The translations under genes and the position numbers were made by a program. The notes beneath the pieces are model-generated. The model was not told the origin of the DNA. It ran no database searches and was given only the letters and a program-made list of their open reading frames with translations. A stretch of 64,000 bases of DNA from Brachionus manjavacas (Eukaryota; Rotifera; Eurotatoria; Ploima; Brachionidae): the NCBI GenBank assembly GCA_019054805.1, contig JAHQIY010000001.1, positions 310,001 to 374,000 on the forward strand. Direction: 5' to 3'. Positions 11,043-21,729 of the stretch are shown one piece after another; position 1 is the first letter of the stretch; every line of letters starts with the position of its first letter.

Positions 11043-11969
11043 GGGTCTTGCCTGTTATGTGATCTGACGACTTATATCAGTTAGATGACCGGATTTTTTT
11101 TTTCGGGTCACACATTATATGACCATCGATACCAAAAATTTACAAATTTATAGGTCACCAAAATATTTTAATGGGTCACAAAAGTATTCTGATGGGTCAC
11201 CAAAATATAAATAATTCCAAATTTTTAAAGACAAAAATTTTAAATTTCTCTTCTCATGCCAAAAAAAGCTAAATAAAAATTATTCAAAAAAATGATGTAT
11301 GGATCTCAGTATGGATTTAAATCTGAAATAGGTTCAGATGAACAAGGTGATGATATTGCATTAGTTGAAGAGATTCAAAATGATGACAGTGACGAAGAAA
11401 CCTTAGCAAAAACTGATTCTTTGACATTAAAAGATAATTCGAGTGATTTAGATTCTGAAAATGATCAAGATAATATTAAAAATGTTTGTTCTGAATTTGA
11501 AAGCATCCAAATTAATACTGTAAAAGAAAAACTTTCTCTAATTTCGCAAAATGCCCATGAAGTGTCCGCTGCATCAAATGATCCAGTATTCAAATCAAAT
11601 GGAATGCGATTTATGTGGCAAATTTTTTTAAAATGTTGGGGATGTTAATTTACATAAGTCAAGAATTCACTGATTAATACAATTTAGCATTATTCTTTTA
11701 TTTACTTAGATACTTAAATAACAACTTAAATAAACATTTATTCTGTAATTTTTTTAATTTTGAAGCAAAAAAAAAATGGGTCACCAAATATTTTGATGGG
11801 TCACATAAATATTTTGGTTTAAAATAAAAAAAAAAGAAAGAAAATTATGGTCATATAATGTGTGACCCAAGCTTATGTGACCCGAAAAAAAATATCCGGT
11901 CATCTAACTGGCATAAGTCATCAGTCCACATATAACATGACCCCCTTGGTCACATAACAGGCAAGACCC
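11043..11969. mobile_element. GGGTC-ended element, member 2
   Basis: Both ends read GGGTCTTGCCTGTTATGTGA with one difference (right end inverted), and inverted similarity extends for about 100 bp through GTTAGATGACCGG. The flanking 8-mers AAAAAGTT (11035-11042) and ACAAAGTT (11970-11977) agree at 7 of 8 positions. GGGTCAC motifs are repeated many times in both subterminal regions. It carries one ORF at 11292-11648. Confidence 0.85.
11292..11648 (+). CDS. Acidic ORF inside the GGGTC element
   Basis: The ORF is 118 codons from an ATG. The product is very acidic in its first two thirds (QNDDSDEETLAKTD, DLDSENDQDN), and the end is hydrophobic with a WQIFLKCWGC terminus. Acidic tails of this kind are common at the ends of DNA transposases, so this may be a leftover terminal piece. 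No zinc finger, helix-turn-helix or catalytic motif can be seen. It may not be translated today. Confidence 0.35.
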   Translation: MMYGSQYGFKSEIGSDEQGDDIALVEEIQNDDSDEETLAKTDSLTLKDNSSDLDSENDQDNIKNVCSEFESIQINTVKEKLSLISQNAHEVSAASNDPVFKSNGMRFMWQIFLKCWGC

Positions 11970-12011
11970 ACAAAGTTAATGAATACAATAGACATTTACA
12001 TTTAAAATATT

Positions 12012-12017
12012 TTTATT
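12012..12017 (-). promoter_or_regulatory. Poly(A) signal AATAAA for the NHL gene
   Basis: AATAAA on the minus strand lies about 15 bases after the stop codon of the gene that ends at 12032. Close spacing fits a compact 3' end. Confidence 0.45.
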
Positions 12018-12031
12018 CTTAAATAAACATG

Positions 12032-13393
12032 TCAAAAATTTAAATCTGCCGAATAACTCTCAAGACTAAAATTAAACATGCTGGGATATCCCATACTTCT
12101 ATTCATAAGAGTAGCTCTACTTTTACTCCTTGATGCATGGCACTCACAGTCTCTATACTTGTAGATTTTAATTTTAAAATTAAAACTCCTCGATTTGAAT
12201 TTATTTCTGGCTTCATTAGTCAAATCGCCATTCGATTCAGAGCACAAACTGAATTTCTTATTAGCCTCTGCCTCTATGCACACCAAGTGCAGTCGATTGC
12301 CAGAAAAATCAAAGTCCAAAACATTGGCCATCCTGTTCTCCGCTTTGATCAAAACTTTCACAAACTTTCCACTCAAATAATCAAACTCTACCAAATTCAA
12401 ATTGACCACGTCATAGACCAGAATTCTTTTTAGATCGACTGAAAATTTCAAACAATTAAATTTAGCCAAACAAACTCCCGGATAGTATTGACTTTCCAGC
12501 TTTATTTTTCTAATAAAGCTCATTTTTTTAATAAACTGTGACTTGACCGTGTCCTCTTGATCATTCAGATCAATCTTGTAGAACTTGAGACTTAGTCCGG
12601 ACTCGGACCTGCGCACTGAAATGAACTCGGTGCCGCTCTCGTTCATCAGAATATTCTTTAAATCATTTGGGCTAAAATTTCTGAGCTTTAAAAAGTTGAT
12701 AATTTCATTGTAGTCATTTAGGATGTAGACAAAGCCGGTCTCGGTGCTCACTGCAATCACCGAGGCCAATGCGGCCGAAGCCAACTTGACTGGCTTATCG
12801 TTCAAGGCCACTGTTTTGTTGAATGTAAACTCCGTGCCCGATTTGAGGGCGCTGAGCTTTTGGTATCTGCCTCTTAGCCTTGTTTCATTGAATATTTGTA
12901 GTCTACAATTGTTCTTATCGGCGACATAAAGTCGGCCGATTTCGTTTATGACCATGTCCGACGGCTCGTTGAATTGTGACTTTTGGCTGCCAAACGCACC
13001 AATTTGGTACTTGAATATAAGCTCCTTGTTGAAGACTATGAGCCGGTGTGCGAATGAGTCGAGGACAATGACGTCCTCGTTGTAAGTAGTGATCACCGAG
13101 CTGGGCCAGTATATGTTGCCGTATGCTGGGTCGTTGTTGTTGAGTGTTGTTTCTTTTATCACCTTGTTTTCGGTGTCACTGGTGCTTGAGACAGACTTTT
13201 TGTCGTCGTTCTCCTCTTGTTTCAGATAGTTTGGATAAAACGAGTACACAGATGATTTGGTCCTTGCCAAAAGAGTGCCTAGTAGTGATGCATCGTACAG
13301 GGTGCTGCGGGACTGGTACTTCAAGTTTTCTAGGCGACAATCGTGCTGAATGTAGTTCAAGCCTTCAGATGGTAGTATAAAATGTCGTCTCAT
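12032..13393 (-). CDS. NHL-repeat beta-propeller protein
   Basis: This is a single-exon gene of 453 residues. Residues about 95-170 carry two clear NHL-type blades (WPSSVITTYNEDVIVLDSFA then HRLIVF; FNEPSDMVINEIGRLYVADK then CRLQIF). The rest has weaker strands of the same kind, so a six-bladed propeller is likely. NHL domains in TRIM/BRAT-type proteins bind RNA or protein partners, but here there is no RING, B-box or filamin part, so the protein is NHL-only. The N terminus and a Lys/Ser/Asp-rich linker (about 60-85) look disordered. No signal peptide or membrane segment is seen. The start is the first ATG (13391-13393). GC content is well above the flanking DNA, which supports a true gene. 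Confidence 0.85.
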   Translation of the reverse strand: MRRHFILPSEGLNYIQHDCRLENLKYQSRSTLYDASLLGTLLARTKSSVYSFYPNYLKQEENDDKKSVSSTSDTENKVIKETTLNNNDPAYGNIYWPSSVITTYNEDVIVLDSFAHRLIVFNKELIFKYQIGAFGSQKSQFNEPSDMVINEIGRLYVADKNNCRLQIFNETRLRGRYQKLSALKSGTEFTFNKTVALNDKPVKLASAALASVIAVSTETGFVYILNDYNEIINFLKLRNFSPNDLKNILMNESGTEFISVRRSESGLSLKFYKIDLNDQEDTVKSQFIKKMSFIRKIKLESQYYPGVCLAKFNCLKFSVDLKRILVYDVVNLNLVEFDYLSGKFVKVLIKAENRMANVLDFDFSGNRLHLVCIEAEANKKFSLCSESNGDLTNEARNKFKSRSFNFKIKIYKYRDCECHASRSKSRATLMNRSMGYPSMFNFSLESYSADLNF

Positions 13394-14529
13394 AGTTTTA
13401 TTAGTTTCAAAAATTTTTATTGAACAATTTTGGCAAATATTCGGAAATTGTTTACTAATTTCTATAGTTAGAACTTACAAGCTTACCTTTGGGAAATAAA
13501 GTAAAGTTTTGATTACAGGTATAATATTCTCTATTAACAACCATAAATTTAGAATTGTTAAGCTGTGTTTCTTTTAGAGAAATAAAATAATTAACTTTTC
13601 TTGGTAGACTAATGTGTAAAGAAACGGTTCTAGAAAGGACATTTTGAATTCAATTGAAAAATGTGAAATGAATGTTTATTTTGTCAAAAAGTAATTTAAT
13701 TTATTTTTAATTAAAAATTTTAATTATTGACAGCAAAAAATTGCTGATGAAGAAAAAAAATTATTCTTTTTTTTTCATTAATCCTGATCTTTATAAATGA
13801 GAAAAAAATTTAAATTAAATTTTTAAATGAGTCGGTGGTTCGTTTGAAATGAGACATTTAAAACAAAGCACTTTTCGAAATTGATTGACTCGTAAAAGCA
13901 AAATTTATAAATGCCTTTTACGCAGTTAATTAAAGGAAAAGTATGTGGGAATAATCCAAAAAAAGAAAAGGAAATAAGTTGACTTAAGTTTAATTAATAA
14001 ATTTAATTTGCTTAATTTCAAACCAGGCTTTTTTTTTTTGCATAAAATTATTTAAATTTCTTCAATATGTCCGTAATGAATTTTGTTTATTGTCATTTTG
14101 ATTTTTTGACTTGGTTTTTTTAAGCTACCTGACTTAAAATCTTTATTAGACCAAAGTATGTCTAAAATCGGCATTAAAAATTAACATTCATTTCAAATTG
14201 AGTAAAAATTTTAAGAAATAATTTCAAAATTTATTTATTTTTTATTTTTTCTTTATAATTGTCTTTATTTTTGTTCGTAATTTTTATTTTGAAACGAGTG
14301 TTCACAAAATAACAACTCAAGCAAATATTATAAAAAAGGTGTTTAAAGCAAAATTGGTTTGATTTTATTGAGAAGATGGGAAGAAACCCAATGACAATGA
14401 GACCTCTTTGGAAAAAAAATAAATTTAGAACAAAAAAAGGATTAAATTTAATTCCAAATTTTATTTCAAATGAATTGAAAACAAATGAAGAAAGGTAAAT
14501 GTGAATGACCATCTGAGCGAAGAATACCA
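13394..14529. other. AT-rich intergenic DNA
   Basis: It lies upstream of the NHL gene. Apart from the promoter that must lie near 13400-13500, nothing specific was recognised. Confidence 0.5.
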
Positions 14530-14622
14530 AATAACCGCAGTTGTCCCATTAGGCTCAGTAATTAGTCCTCTTTTATTTAGTACTTAAATTGATGACATCC
14601 TCAAAAGAAACAAAACAAATAA
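14530..14622 (+). pseudogene. Short LINE reverse transcriptase remnant
   Basis: The frame reads ITAVVPLGSVISPLLFST, then a stop, then IDDILKRN. This is the G-V-P-Q-G-S-V-[IL]-S-P-L-L-F block with Gln changed to Leu, followed by the IxDI block of jockey-type RTs. Nothing else of the gene is left. Confidence 0.7.
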
Positions 14623-15270
14623 TAAAACCATTTTAAAAAAAATTTACTAATTTTAATTCAAATTCTTACAAAATTTCTTGAATTTTCCAATATTTTATTT
14701 TTTCTACGTTAAATTAATTAAATTCTATGTTTTTATTTTTCTATGTTGTAATTTTCTACGTTTTTTATTTTTCTTTGTTTTGATTCATTCCCCTTGTAGC
14801 ATTTCTTTTATTTTTTAACAAAAGATTGTTCAAAATAAAATGTTTGTTCTATCCATCCATATTGGAAAAAATAAAGTTTTTCTAATCTTTTATTTTTCTT
14901 GATTAAATTATTGCTCATCTTTTTTGTTTTATTTTTCTAAAGATGCCATAATTAAAATTTAAATGATGTAAACAATTTTCTATAAAAATAAAATTAATAG
15001 AATTTTTAAAAATATGTTATCCTGTAAAACTTTGTGATCAAGAGATCAAAGTTGAAATTTTCTTCATTTAAGCTTTTAATCTTTTAACAATAGCTCCTTA
15101 ATTTTAACAGATTTTGTAAAAGAATTTATAAATTTAATTGTAGCATTAAACTATTAAATTTTTCAACTATTTTTTTTCTTTTTATTTTAAATGCAATTAA
15201 ATTATAAATATTTTTTTATTTCTCTTTTAAAATGTATTAAATTTGAGCTTGAATTTGAATATAAGGACAG

Positions 15271-15369
15271 GGGAGTTGTGAAATTCGTTTCAATTAGATC
15301 TTTTCAATTCAGAAAAACTTAAATAACTTTTTTAAAGAGATAATTTAGTTCTGTAAAATGCTTAATTAT
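15271..15369 (+). repeat. Direct repeat copy 1
   Basis: The block running from GGGGAGTTGTGAAATTCGTT through TTCAATTCAGAAAAACTTAA to GATAATTTAGTTCTGTAAAA is repeated at 15819-15920 with few changes. A related sequence is found at 33605-33718. It looks like an old dispersed repeat. Confidence 0.8.
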
Positions 15370-15818
15370 AAGCAAATTTGCTTAATGCAGTAAAATGAGT
15401 CTGCAAAACTCTCTGCAATTTTCTGTATTTTGCATCCCATTAAAAAGTATTCTAATCAAGTGTGCAATTACATTGCAGAGTTTTTGCAGATATTTTACTT
15501 AAAATATGAAATTGAATTAAAATGAACTTCAAAACCCCAAGGACAGGGACATTAGCCTATTAACTGAAACTGACACTAAAGGACACAAAAATTTTTTAAT
15601 TTGTTAAGTCAATTTTTTTCTTTCTTTTTAGGATCCTCCTAAAACACTGACCCCAAATTATGAAAATTTCCTGAACCCCACTTATTTTACAACGCAAAAT
15701 TGTTTTTCAATGTTTTAATTGAATTCCACGTTCCCAATTTTAAACGGCTTACCCTCCAACTGGTCCCCATTATTCTTGTAGAGAATTGCAAGAGATTTCT
15801 AAAATGCGTTAAGTTTGG

Positions 15819-15920
15819 GGTTGTGAAGTTCATTTCAATTCGATCGTTTCAATTCAGAAAAACTTGAATAACTTTTTTACTAAAAGAGATAATTTAGTTC
15901 TGTAAAATGTTTTATGATTG
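15819..15920 (+). repeat. Direct repeat copy 2
   Basis: This is the second copy of the 15271-15369 block, in the same orientation, with a 3-base insertion (ACTTTTTTACTAAAAGAG). Confidence 0.8.
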
Positions 15921-16873
15921 AGATATAATAACTTTTAGCTAATTTATTTATTGCATCTTTTGAAAAATAGCATAAAAGCGTAGAGCAATAGTCAAAATAC
16001 GGGAGGATAAAGGGTTAGGGTTCTTAAAAAACTGGATCTTTACTGAAGTAACAAGATAGAAAATTCTCTTAATAGGAAAAAATTTCCTATTAACTTGAAT
16101 TAATAAATTAGATGCAAATTTAGTAAAGTTAAGATCTTGATCAATTATGAAAAAATTCTAAAAAAAATTTCTTACCTATAAACAACTCTGGTAAAAATAT
16201 AATAAACTTGAATGAGGTATAATTTTTTATTTTTAGATTTGCTATCTTTTGCTTCATTTTTGTTATCTATGTTACGATCTTTCATAGATGGACAAATAAA
16301 TGAGGCCAGTCGTCTAAGATTAGAGGTCAGTTATGGGTCAGGCAATTAAAACAAATTCAATTTTCAATCAATAATCAAAAATATTTAAAAAAAATTTAAT
16401 TGTAAAAAGCACAGAAATTTCAAACTAAATGACATGTTAAAACATTTAAAAATATTTTTTTTTGAGAATTAAGTGGCGATCAGAAAATTTTCCTACTTCA
16501 CCTCATTTTTCTGCTCCACCAAATTATCAAAAATCTAAAATAAAATTTAAAATAATTTTTTTTTAAATTTCTGACTCTAAAATTAATTCTTAATAAATAT
16601 TGAATGAAGAAAATTTTTTTAATGTCATAAATTTAAAAATGGTCTTGGATGAGAAAAAATTTCCAAATATTAAATAACAATAATAATCAAATTAAAAGAG
16701 CTTTTTATTCGTAGAGGCTTGCGCCTTGACGAATTTGTTAATCTAGTTACCATGGAAAAAAATAAATATTAAAATTTTACAATTTGAATTATTATAATTC
16801 AGGCTAATCGAGTAATCAAACTCTTGCTATTTTTTAGATATTTTACGTTTTAGAAGCCAAGTCTTAGGCAAAA

Positions 16874-18043
16874 ATGGCACAAGTTCTTAATCAAAATTCT
16901 TCGGGCTCATACACATTCTCGAGCCAGCCCCGTGCTGTCCAGCAGCGCAAAAAATACAAAGAACAATGGAAGTTGCAGCCCGAAGACCAGTTGAATCAGT
17001 ATGGAAACATAATGTATGACCGCCGCGTTATTCGCGGCAACACTTATGCTCTGAACACACTGCCAGCCACGTCCCAGCCAGACCCCATCGAAATACAGCG
17101 ACAGCAGGAAGAACGCAAACGAGCCCTTGCTCGTCGACGTGCCAAGGAGCAGGCCAGGCGGCACACGCCTGAGCCCATCGAGGGAAGAAAGCATATACCC
17201 ATTCAAACCGAACTCTATTTGGAAGAATTGTCCGACCGAGTCGAAGAGGTCGATGTGGATGTTCAAACTGATGCCTTTTTAGACAGACCGCCATCTCCAC
17301 TCTTCATTCCGGCCAAGACCGGAGTCGATCAGGCCACTCAAATACTAGAAGGTGAGCTGTTCGATTTTGACCGAGAGGTTAAGCCAATATTGGAAGTATT
17401 GGTCGGAAAGACAATTGAACAAAGTTTGCTGGAAGTAATGGAAGAAGAGGAGCTGGCCGCGCTGCGTAAACAACAGCGCGAGTATGAAGAGTTGCGCAAT
17501 GCTGAAAAGGTGGAACAACAGCGACTGGAAGAACAGGAAAGGCGGTTGAGAGAGGAGAAGCACCGAAGAATGAAGCAAGCTGCCGATGTGCTGAGAATGG
17601 AAAAAGAAACGGCAGAAAAATTAGCGGCCAAGGCTTTTGCCAAAAGCTATTTGGCCGATTTGGTTCCTTCTGTGTTCAACAATCTCAGGGAAAATGGATA
17701 TTTCTACGACCCGGTTCAAAGAGACTTGGAGACTGGTTTCATGTCTTGGATAATGGACAGCACTATGGAAGAGTTGAACAGTGTAATGGTTGGAAGGCTT
17801 TTACTGGACAGTGTATTGAGGGAAGTGGTCGCCAAGAGAAATCAAGATTATGGTGAATTAATTGAAAAATTGAAAGAGATGGCCGATCAACCGCCAGTTG
17901 AAGATGAACCGACCACTCAGCCGATTAATGAAGAAACAAGTGATAATCTGGATACGACCCTACCGCAAGAAGATACAAATGGTGAACCAAATGAAGCATC
18001 TAATACAGGCGATGGAACTGAAGGAAATGAAGAAATGGAATAA
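16874..18043 (+). CDS. RSPH3: Radial spoke head protein 3 homolog
   Basis: This single-exon gene encodes 389 residues. RSPH3 is a stalk protein of the axonemal radial spoke and binds the RII-like dimerisation domains of spoke and PKA proteins. Family blocks visible are YGNIMYDRRVIRGNTYA (43-59), the VDVQTDAFLDRPPSPLF block (128-144), and ATQILEGELFDFDREVKPIL then EVLVGKTIEQSLLEVMEEEE (154-193), which is the amphipathic AKAP-like helix. A long charged coiled coil and a conserved C-terminal module (about 255-325) follow. The tail from about 335 is acidic and low in complexity. An AATAAA follows at 18066. Its presence implies motile 9+2 cilia or flagella in this organism. Confidence 0.95.
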   Translation: MAQVLNQNSSGSYTFSSQPRAVQQRKKYKEQWKLQPEDQLNQYGNIMYDRRVIRGNTYALNTLPATSQPDPIEIQRQQEERKRALARRRAKEQARRHTPEPIEGRKHIPIQTELYLEELSDRVEEVDVDVQTDAFLDRPPSPLFIPAKTGVDQATQILEGELFDFDREVKPILEVLVGKTIEQSLLEVMEEEELAALRKQQREYEELRNAEKVEQQRLEEQERRLREEKHRRMKQAADVLRMEKETAEKLAAKAFAKSYLADLVPSVFNNLRENGYFYDPVQRDLETGFMSWIMDSTMEELNSVMVGRLLLDSVLREVVAKRNQDYGELIEKLKEMADQPPVEDEPTTQPINEETSDNLDTTLPQEDTNGEPNEASNTGDGTEGNEEME

Positions 18044-18065
18044 AATTTGTTTATTTGATTTTTTT

Positions 18066-18071
18066 AATAAA
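18066..18071 (+). promoter_or_regulatory. Poly(A) signal AATAAA for RSPH3
   Basis: AATAAA lies 23 bases after the RSPH3 stop codon. Confidence 0.5.
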
Positions 18072-18716
18072 TTTTTTAAAATTGTTTATTTTTATATTTA
18101 TAAAACTATCGATCAACTAAAATGTGTCTTGAGCTTTAGTAATACACTATAGTTTCGTTATAGTGAAGCCTTTTTTTTTGTTGTTGATAATTTCTAGTAA
18201 TTTTTGATTTCTTTTTAACGAAATAAAGAAAAAAATTTTATCAACTAATGTAGTATTATTATCATTAATATTTTTCGATTCCAAATAAATTTCAATTCGA
18301 TTCTTTTAAGACGAAATATTAGATAATCTTAGATATTAATTATTTTTTTATTTAACATTCCAAGTGGTCTGCTGTTTATATTTACATTAAACAAAAGGAT
18401 TTTTTGTTTTATCTCAGACGAAATGAATTTAAAACATGAAGAAATAATCAAAAATATAATAAAATCCGGATCAAGTGAATAAATAAAATTAAAAAAAATT
18501 AAAAAACAAGCCAACAATGAATTGTTAAATAAAAAATTGTTGTGAACAATATAGCGAAATTCTAGAGGAAGAAGATGAAGTTAATGCTGGTAATTTTTTA
18601 AAAAATATTTTTTGAGTAAAACTCAGGGGTAGTTTCTAGCGGCAAAGAACTATCGTTTGAGCCCTCATGTTTGAAAAATTTTTATTAAATTTAAATGCAT
18701 AAAAGATGAATAGATT
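18072..18716. other. AT-rich intergenic DNA
   Basis: No gene or element was recognised between RSPH3 and the Tc1-type transposon. Confidence 0.5.
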
Positions 18717-20215
18717 CAGTATGTCTAGAAAGTTTAGAACATTACTAAAAAATTTATAAAAAAATTTTAAGGTACAAAAATCTAAAATTAAAATCGATTT
18801 ACATATAATATTTACTATACCATCTTAAAAATAATTTTATTAGCTTTCTTTTGATATATAGATTGTTCAAAAAAAATTTCTGAACACTCCAGAACCCATT
18901 TAAAAAAAAGCAGATAAAATTGAACAAAAAAAAAAAGTCTACATAGTTTAGAACAATTATTTTTAAAATTATCCTAAAATTTTACCACACCTTGACAATC
19001 CCTGGCCATTTTTTTTCCACACAATGCTTGGTATATCTTTTCATACTGCTTGCTTGCACTTTTTACGTTTGATTTATTATTTTTGGATTTCAAAATCGGT
19101 CATTTTATTGAGTTGTTCCATTTTGGCGTTTTTTCCATAAAAAATGGGCAAAAAAATAGTATCTGAGGCTCAAAGGTGGCAAATAATTGGTCTATTGAAG
19201 GATAAGACCAAATCTCAACAAGAAATAGCTGATCTAGAAGCAGTTTCGAGAAAATTTGTGATTACAACAAAGCGCAATTATAAGAAGACATCCGTGGTCA
19301 AAGAATTACCAAGGTCTGGTAGACCCCGAAAGCTTACCAGTCGAGATGAGTCGTACATTTTTAGAAAGGTCGGAATCAATCCTACAACAAGCTATAGACA
19401 GCTAGCCTCTGATTTTAGTTCTAAATTTCCAAATGTTACTGTTAGTAAAGACACTGTAAGAGAAGTTCTATTAAAAAAAAAATACAGTCGTATACTGCAA
19501 TAAAATAACCTCTTTTAACTGTATTGGATCGATCGAAAAGGCTCAAATGGTGCAAAGAACGACAAAGATGGACTATTAATGACTGGTCAAAAGTTGTTTT
19601 TAGTGACGAGTCTAATTTCGAAGTATTAAACAGAAAATCTAGAGTGTTTGTAAAAAAACGTTTTGCAAACGTAAAGTATCACCCCAAGTTTTGTTTACAA
19701 AGGTTACAAAATGGTGGAGGTTCGGTTGGTATTTGGGGATTTATTAATAATAAAGGTACTGGATGCTGCTCCATTTATACAGGCAGAATTAATCAGTTTG
19801 TGTACATGGACACTCTGGAAAATAACTTATTACCTACAACTTGGTTTCAAGAAAAACAAATAACAGTTCTCCCCTGGTGCCCAAGATCACCTGATCTCAA
19901 TCCAATAGAGAATTTATGGTCATATATTGACCACAAAAATGGCGTTCTTTTTGATGATGGTTGAAAGTTCCTAGTGAAGTAGTAAAAAACATGGTTGAAT
20001 CTATGTCAAAACGTGTCGCTGAGTGTATTAAAGTTAAGGGTGGGAATTTCAAATGTTAAAAAATAAATATAAAAAAAAATACAAAAAATTTCACTCCTAA
20101 TTTTAAATAAATTTAAAAAAAAAATATATTTTTATTTTTTTTATTTAGTCGCACGGCTTTCAAGAAACAAACCTTGCATAAAAAAAATTTAAATGTTCTA
20201 AATATATATAAATTT
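18717..20215 (+). mobile_element. Tc1/mariner element, approximate limits
   Basis: A transposase gene (19144-20058) lies between weakly matching ends. TTTAGAACATT near 18738 recurs inverted as AATGTTCTAAA near 20193, with loose similarity around both. The limits are therefore approximate, and TA duplications were not resolved. Confidence 0.6.
19144..20058 (+). pseudogene. Tc1/mariner transposase, inactive
   Basis: The first frame (19144-19503) encodes the paired helix-turn-helix DNA-binding half, including the GRPRKLTSRDESYIFRKV linker. Coding continues in a second frame at 19524-19964 with VVFSDESNFE (first catalytic Asp), GGGSVGIWGF and RSPDLNPIENLW (the third catalytic residue). Between TTWFQ and ITVLPWCPRS about 15 residues are missing; normally the FQQDNAPCH block with the second catalytic Asp sits here. 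The copy therefore has a frameshift and lost one catalytic residue. The C-terminal end follows in a third frame to about 20058. Confidence 0.85.
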
Positions 20216-21729
20216 TAGTTGGTGAATTTGAATAACAAGCATTTTACAGATCAACAGTTAAGAATTTTAAAAAATGCATTAGATGCTAAGTTAAAGGCAT
20301 TCTTTTGGAATATTTTTGAAAGACCATCAAACATATTGGTGAATATTGTTTGGTAAGAAGTGGTGATTAGAATAATAATCTACATACATTCTTTTTTAAA
20401 CAAAAAAGTTCAAATATTCTTAGTTCTAAATAAATTCATATATTTAGATTCCTGAATTAATCTAAATTACATTTTTAAAGAAAAAATTAAAATAAATAAC
20501 AAAGTTTTATGAAATAATTTTAGAAAATTAGCAATCTTCAAATATCTGATCCATATCATGAAAAAATACAAAACTGACTGACTTCTCATTCAAACAAGAT
20601 TTTTCAAAAAAAAATCAAAACAGAAATATTGTGAAAATCGAGAACGATTGAATAATGATTTAAGCAAAATTAAAATGAATCCAAAAAATATTTAAAATTA
20701 ATTTATTTTAATAGAAAATAATCTTGAGTTAAACTAATTTTTTTCATGTCTATTTTCTCTGTAAAAAAGAAGCTATCTATTCAAATTTTGAACAATTGAA
20801 AAAAAATTAATTTCTATTAAACATTAGCTTTGTTGTATATAAGTAATTTTACGTAAAATCGCAAAACTAAAAAACGTATCTAATAATTTCAATATTAAAA
20901 AAATATTAATTTAAATTTTTCTTTTTTTTAACTTTTTTCACTATATTTCACTAAATTCAATAAAAATTTTCTTTCAATTTTGAAAAAAAATAGAAAAAAA
21001 GAAAAAATTTGGATATTTTTGGCTTGAATGGTTTTTACAAAATTTTACGTAAAATTAAATTTACTAAAATCAGTACTGTAATTAAGAAAATGGTAGATTT
21101 GTAAAATATTTAAAAAAATTTTCCACATTTTACGGAAAATAAGGTAAATTTCCAAAAGTAAAAAATCAGAAAATTACAATAATTTACGTATATAGTTATA
21201 AAAACAAAAATGTCGAAAATAATTTGATGGCTTTGATGTCTTTTTTTGCTAATTTAATAAAATCAAAAAGTGGAACATCATTGCTACTTTTAAATAATTA
21301 TTTTCTTTTCAAAAATCTAGATTTGGGATTTAATACGGATTAAAAATAAATTAAAATTTTTACTGAAATATTAAATTTTTTTTTTCAATCTTAGCAAAAA
21401 AAATCAAGATAAACTAGAATTTCTAAAATAATTTAGAATACAAAATACGGCGAGGCATATTAGAAAAATTCGTTATTAAAAATTAATTTTTATAAATTTT
21501 TGAAAAAGTTAGAATATTAGAAAAAAACAATATTTGTAAATTTTGTGCTCTCAAGTTTCCATTATCTCTTGTTGTGACAGAATTTATCCATGATGACGCT
21601 TAACAACTGCTCTAAAGTTAAGTTAAATTTCGTGTAAAGTATTGCAATTTTCCATCATGCAAGAAAATGTGAAACATCTCCGCAACTTAAAATTATGAAA
21701 TAAAATTTTGATAAAAAAAATGTTTTAAA
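20216..21729. other. AT-rich intergenic DNA with TTTACGTAAA motifs
   Basis: No gene was recognised. Several TTTTACGTAAAAT-like motifs occur at about 20845-21190 and belong to a dispersed repeat also seen at 23290-23400, 31245-31335, 49785-49915, 52650-52700 and 59250-59310. Confidence 0.5.

Larger units (their letters stand above)
14623..16873. other. AT-rich intergenic DNA with a repeated block
   Basis: No gene was recognised. It holds two copies of a roughly 100-bp repeat (separate entries) and, near the 3' side, the presumed promoter of RSPH3. Confidence 0.5.

Noticed and set aside
12137..13380. Plus-strand frames across the NHL gene
   Set aside because: Antisense shadows; Cys/Ser-rich composition without motif.
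14231..14530. Minus-strand frame of 99 codons
   Set aside because: Composition is that of random AT-rich DNA (Phe, Ile, Lys, Asn) without motif.
16005..16020. TTAGGG-like unit (AAAGGGTTAGGGTTC)
   Set aside because: Only about one and a half units; too short to call interstitial telomere.
16907..17643. Several long open frames on the minus strand over RSPH3
   Set aside because: They are shadows of the GC-richer RSPH3 coding frame and have no domain of their own.
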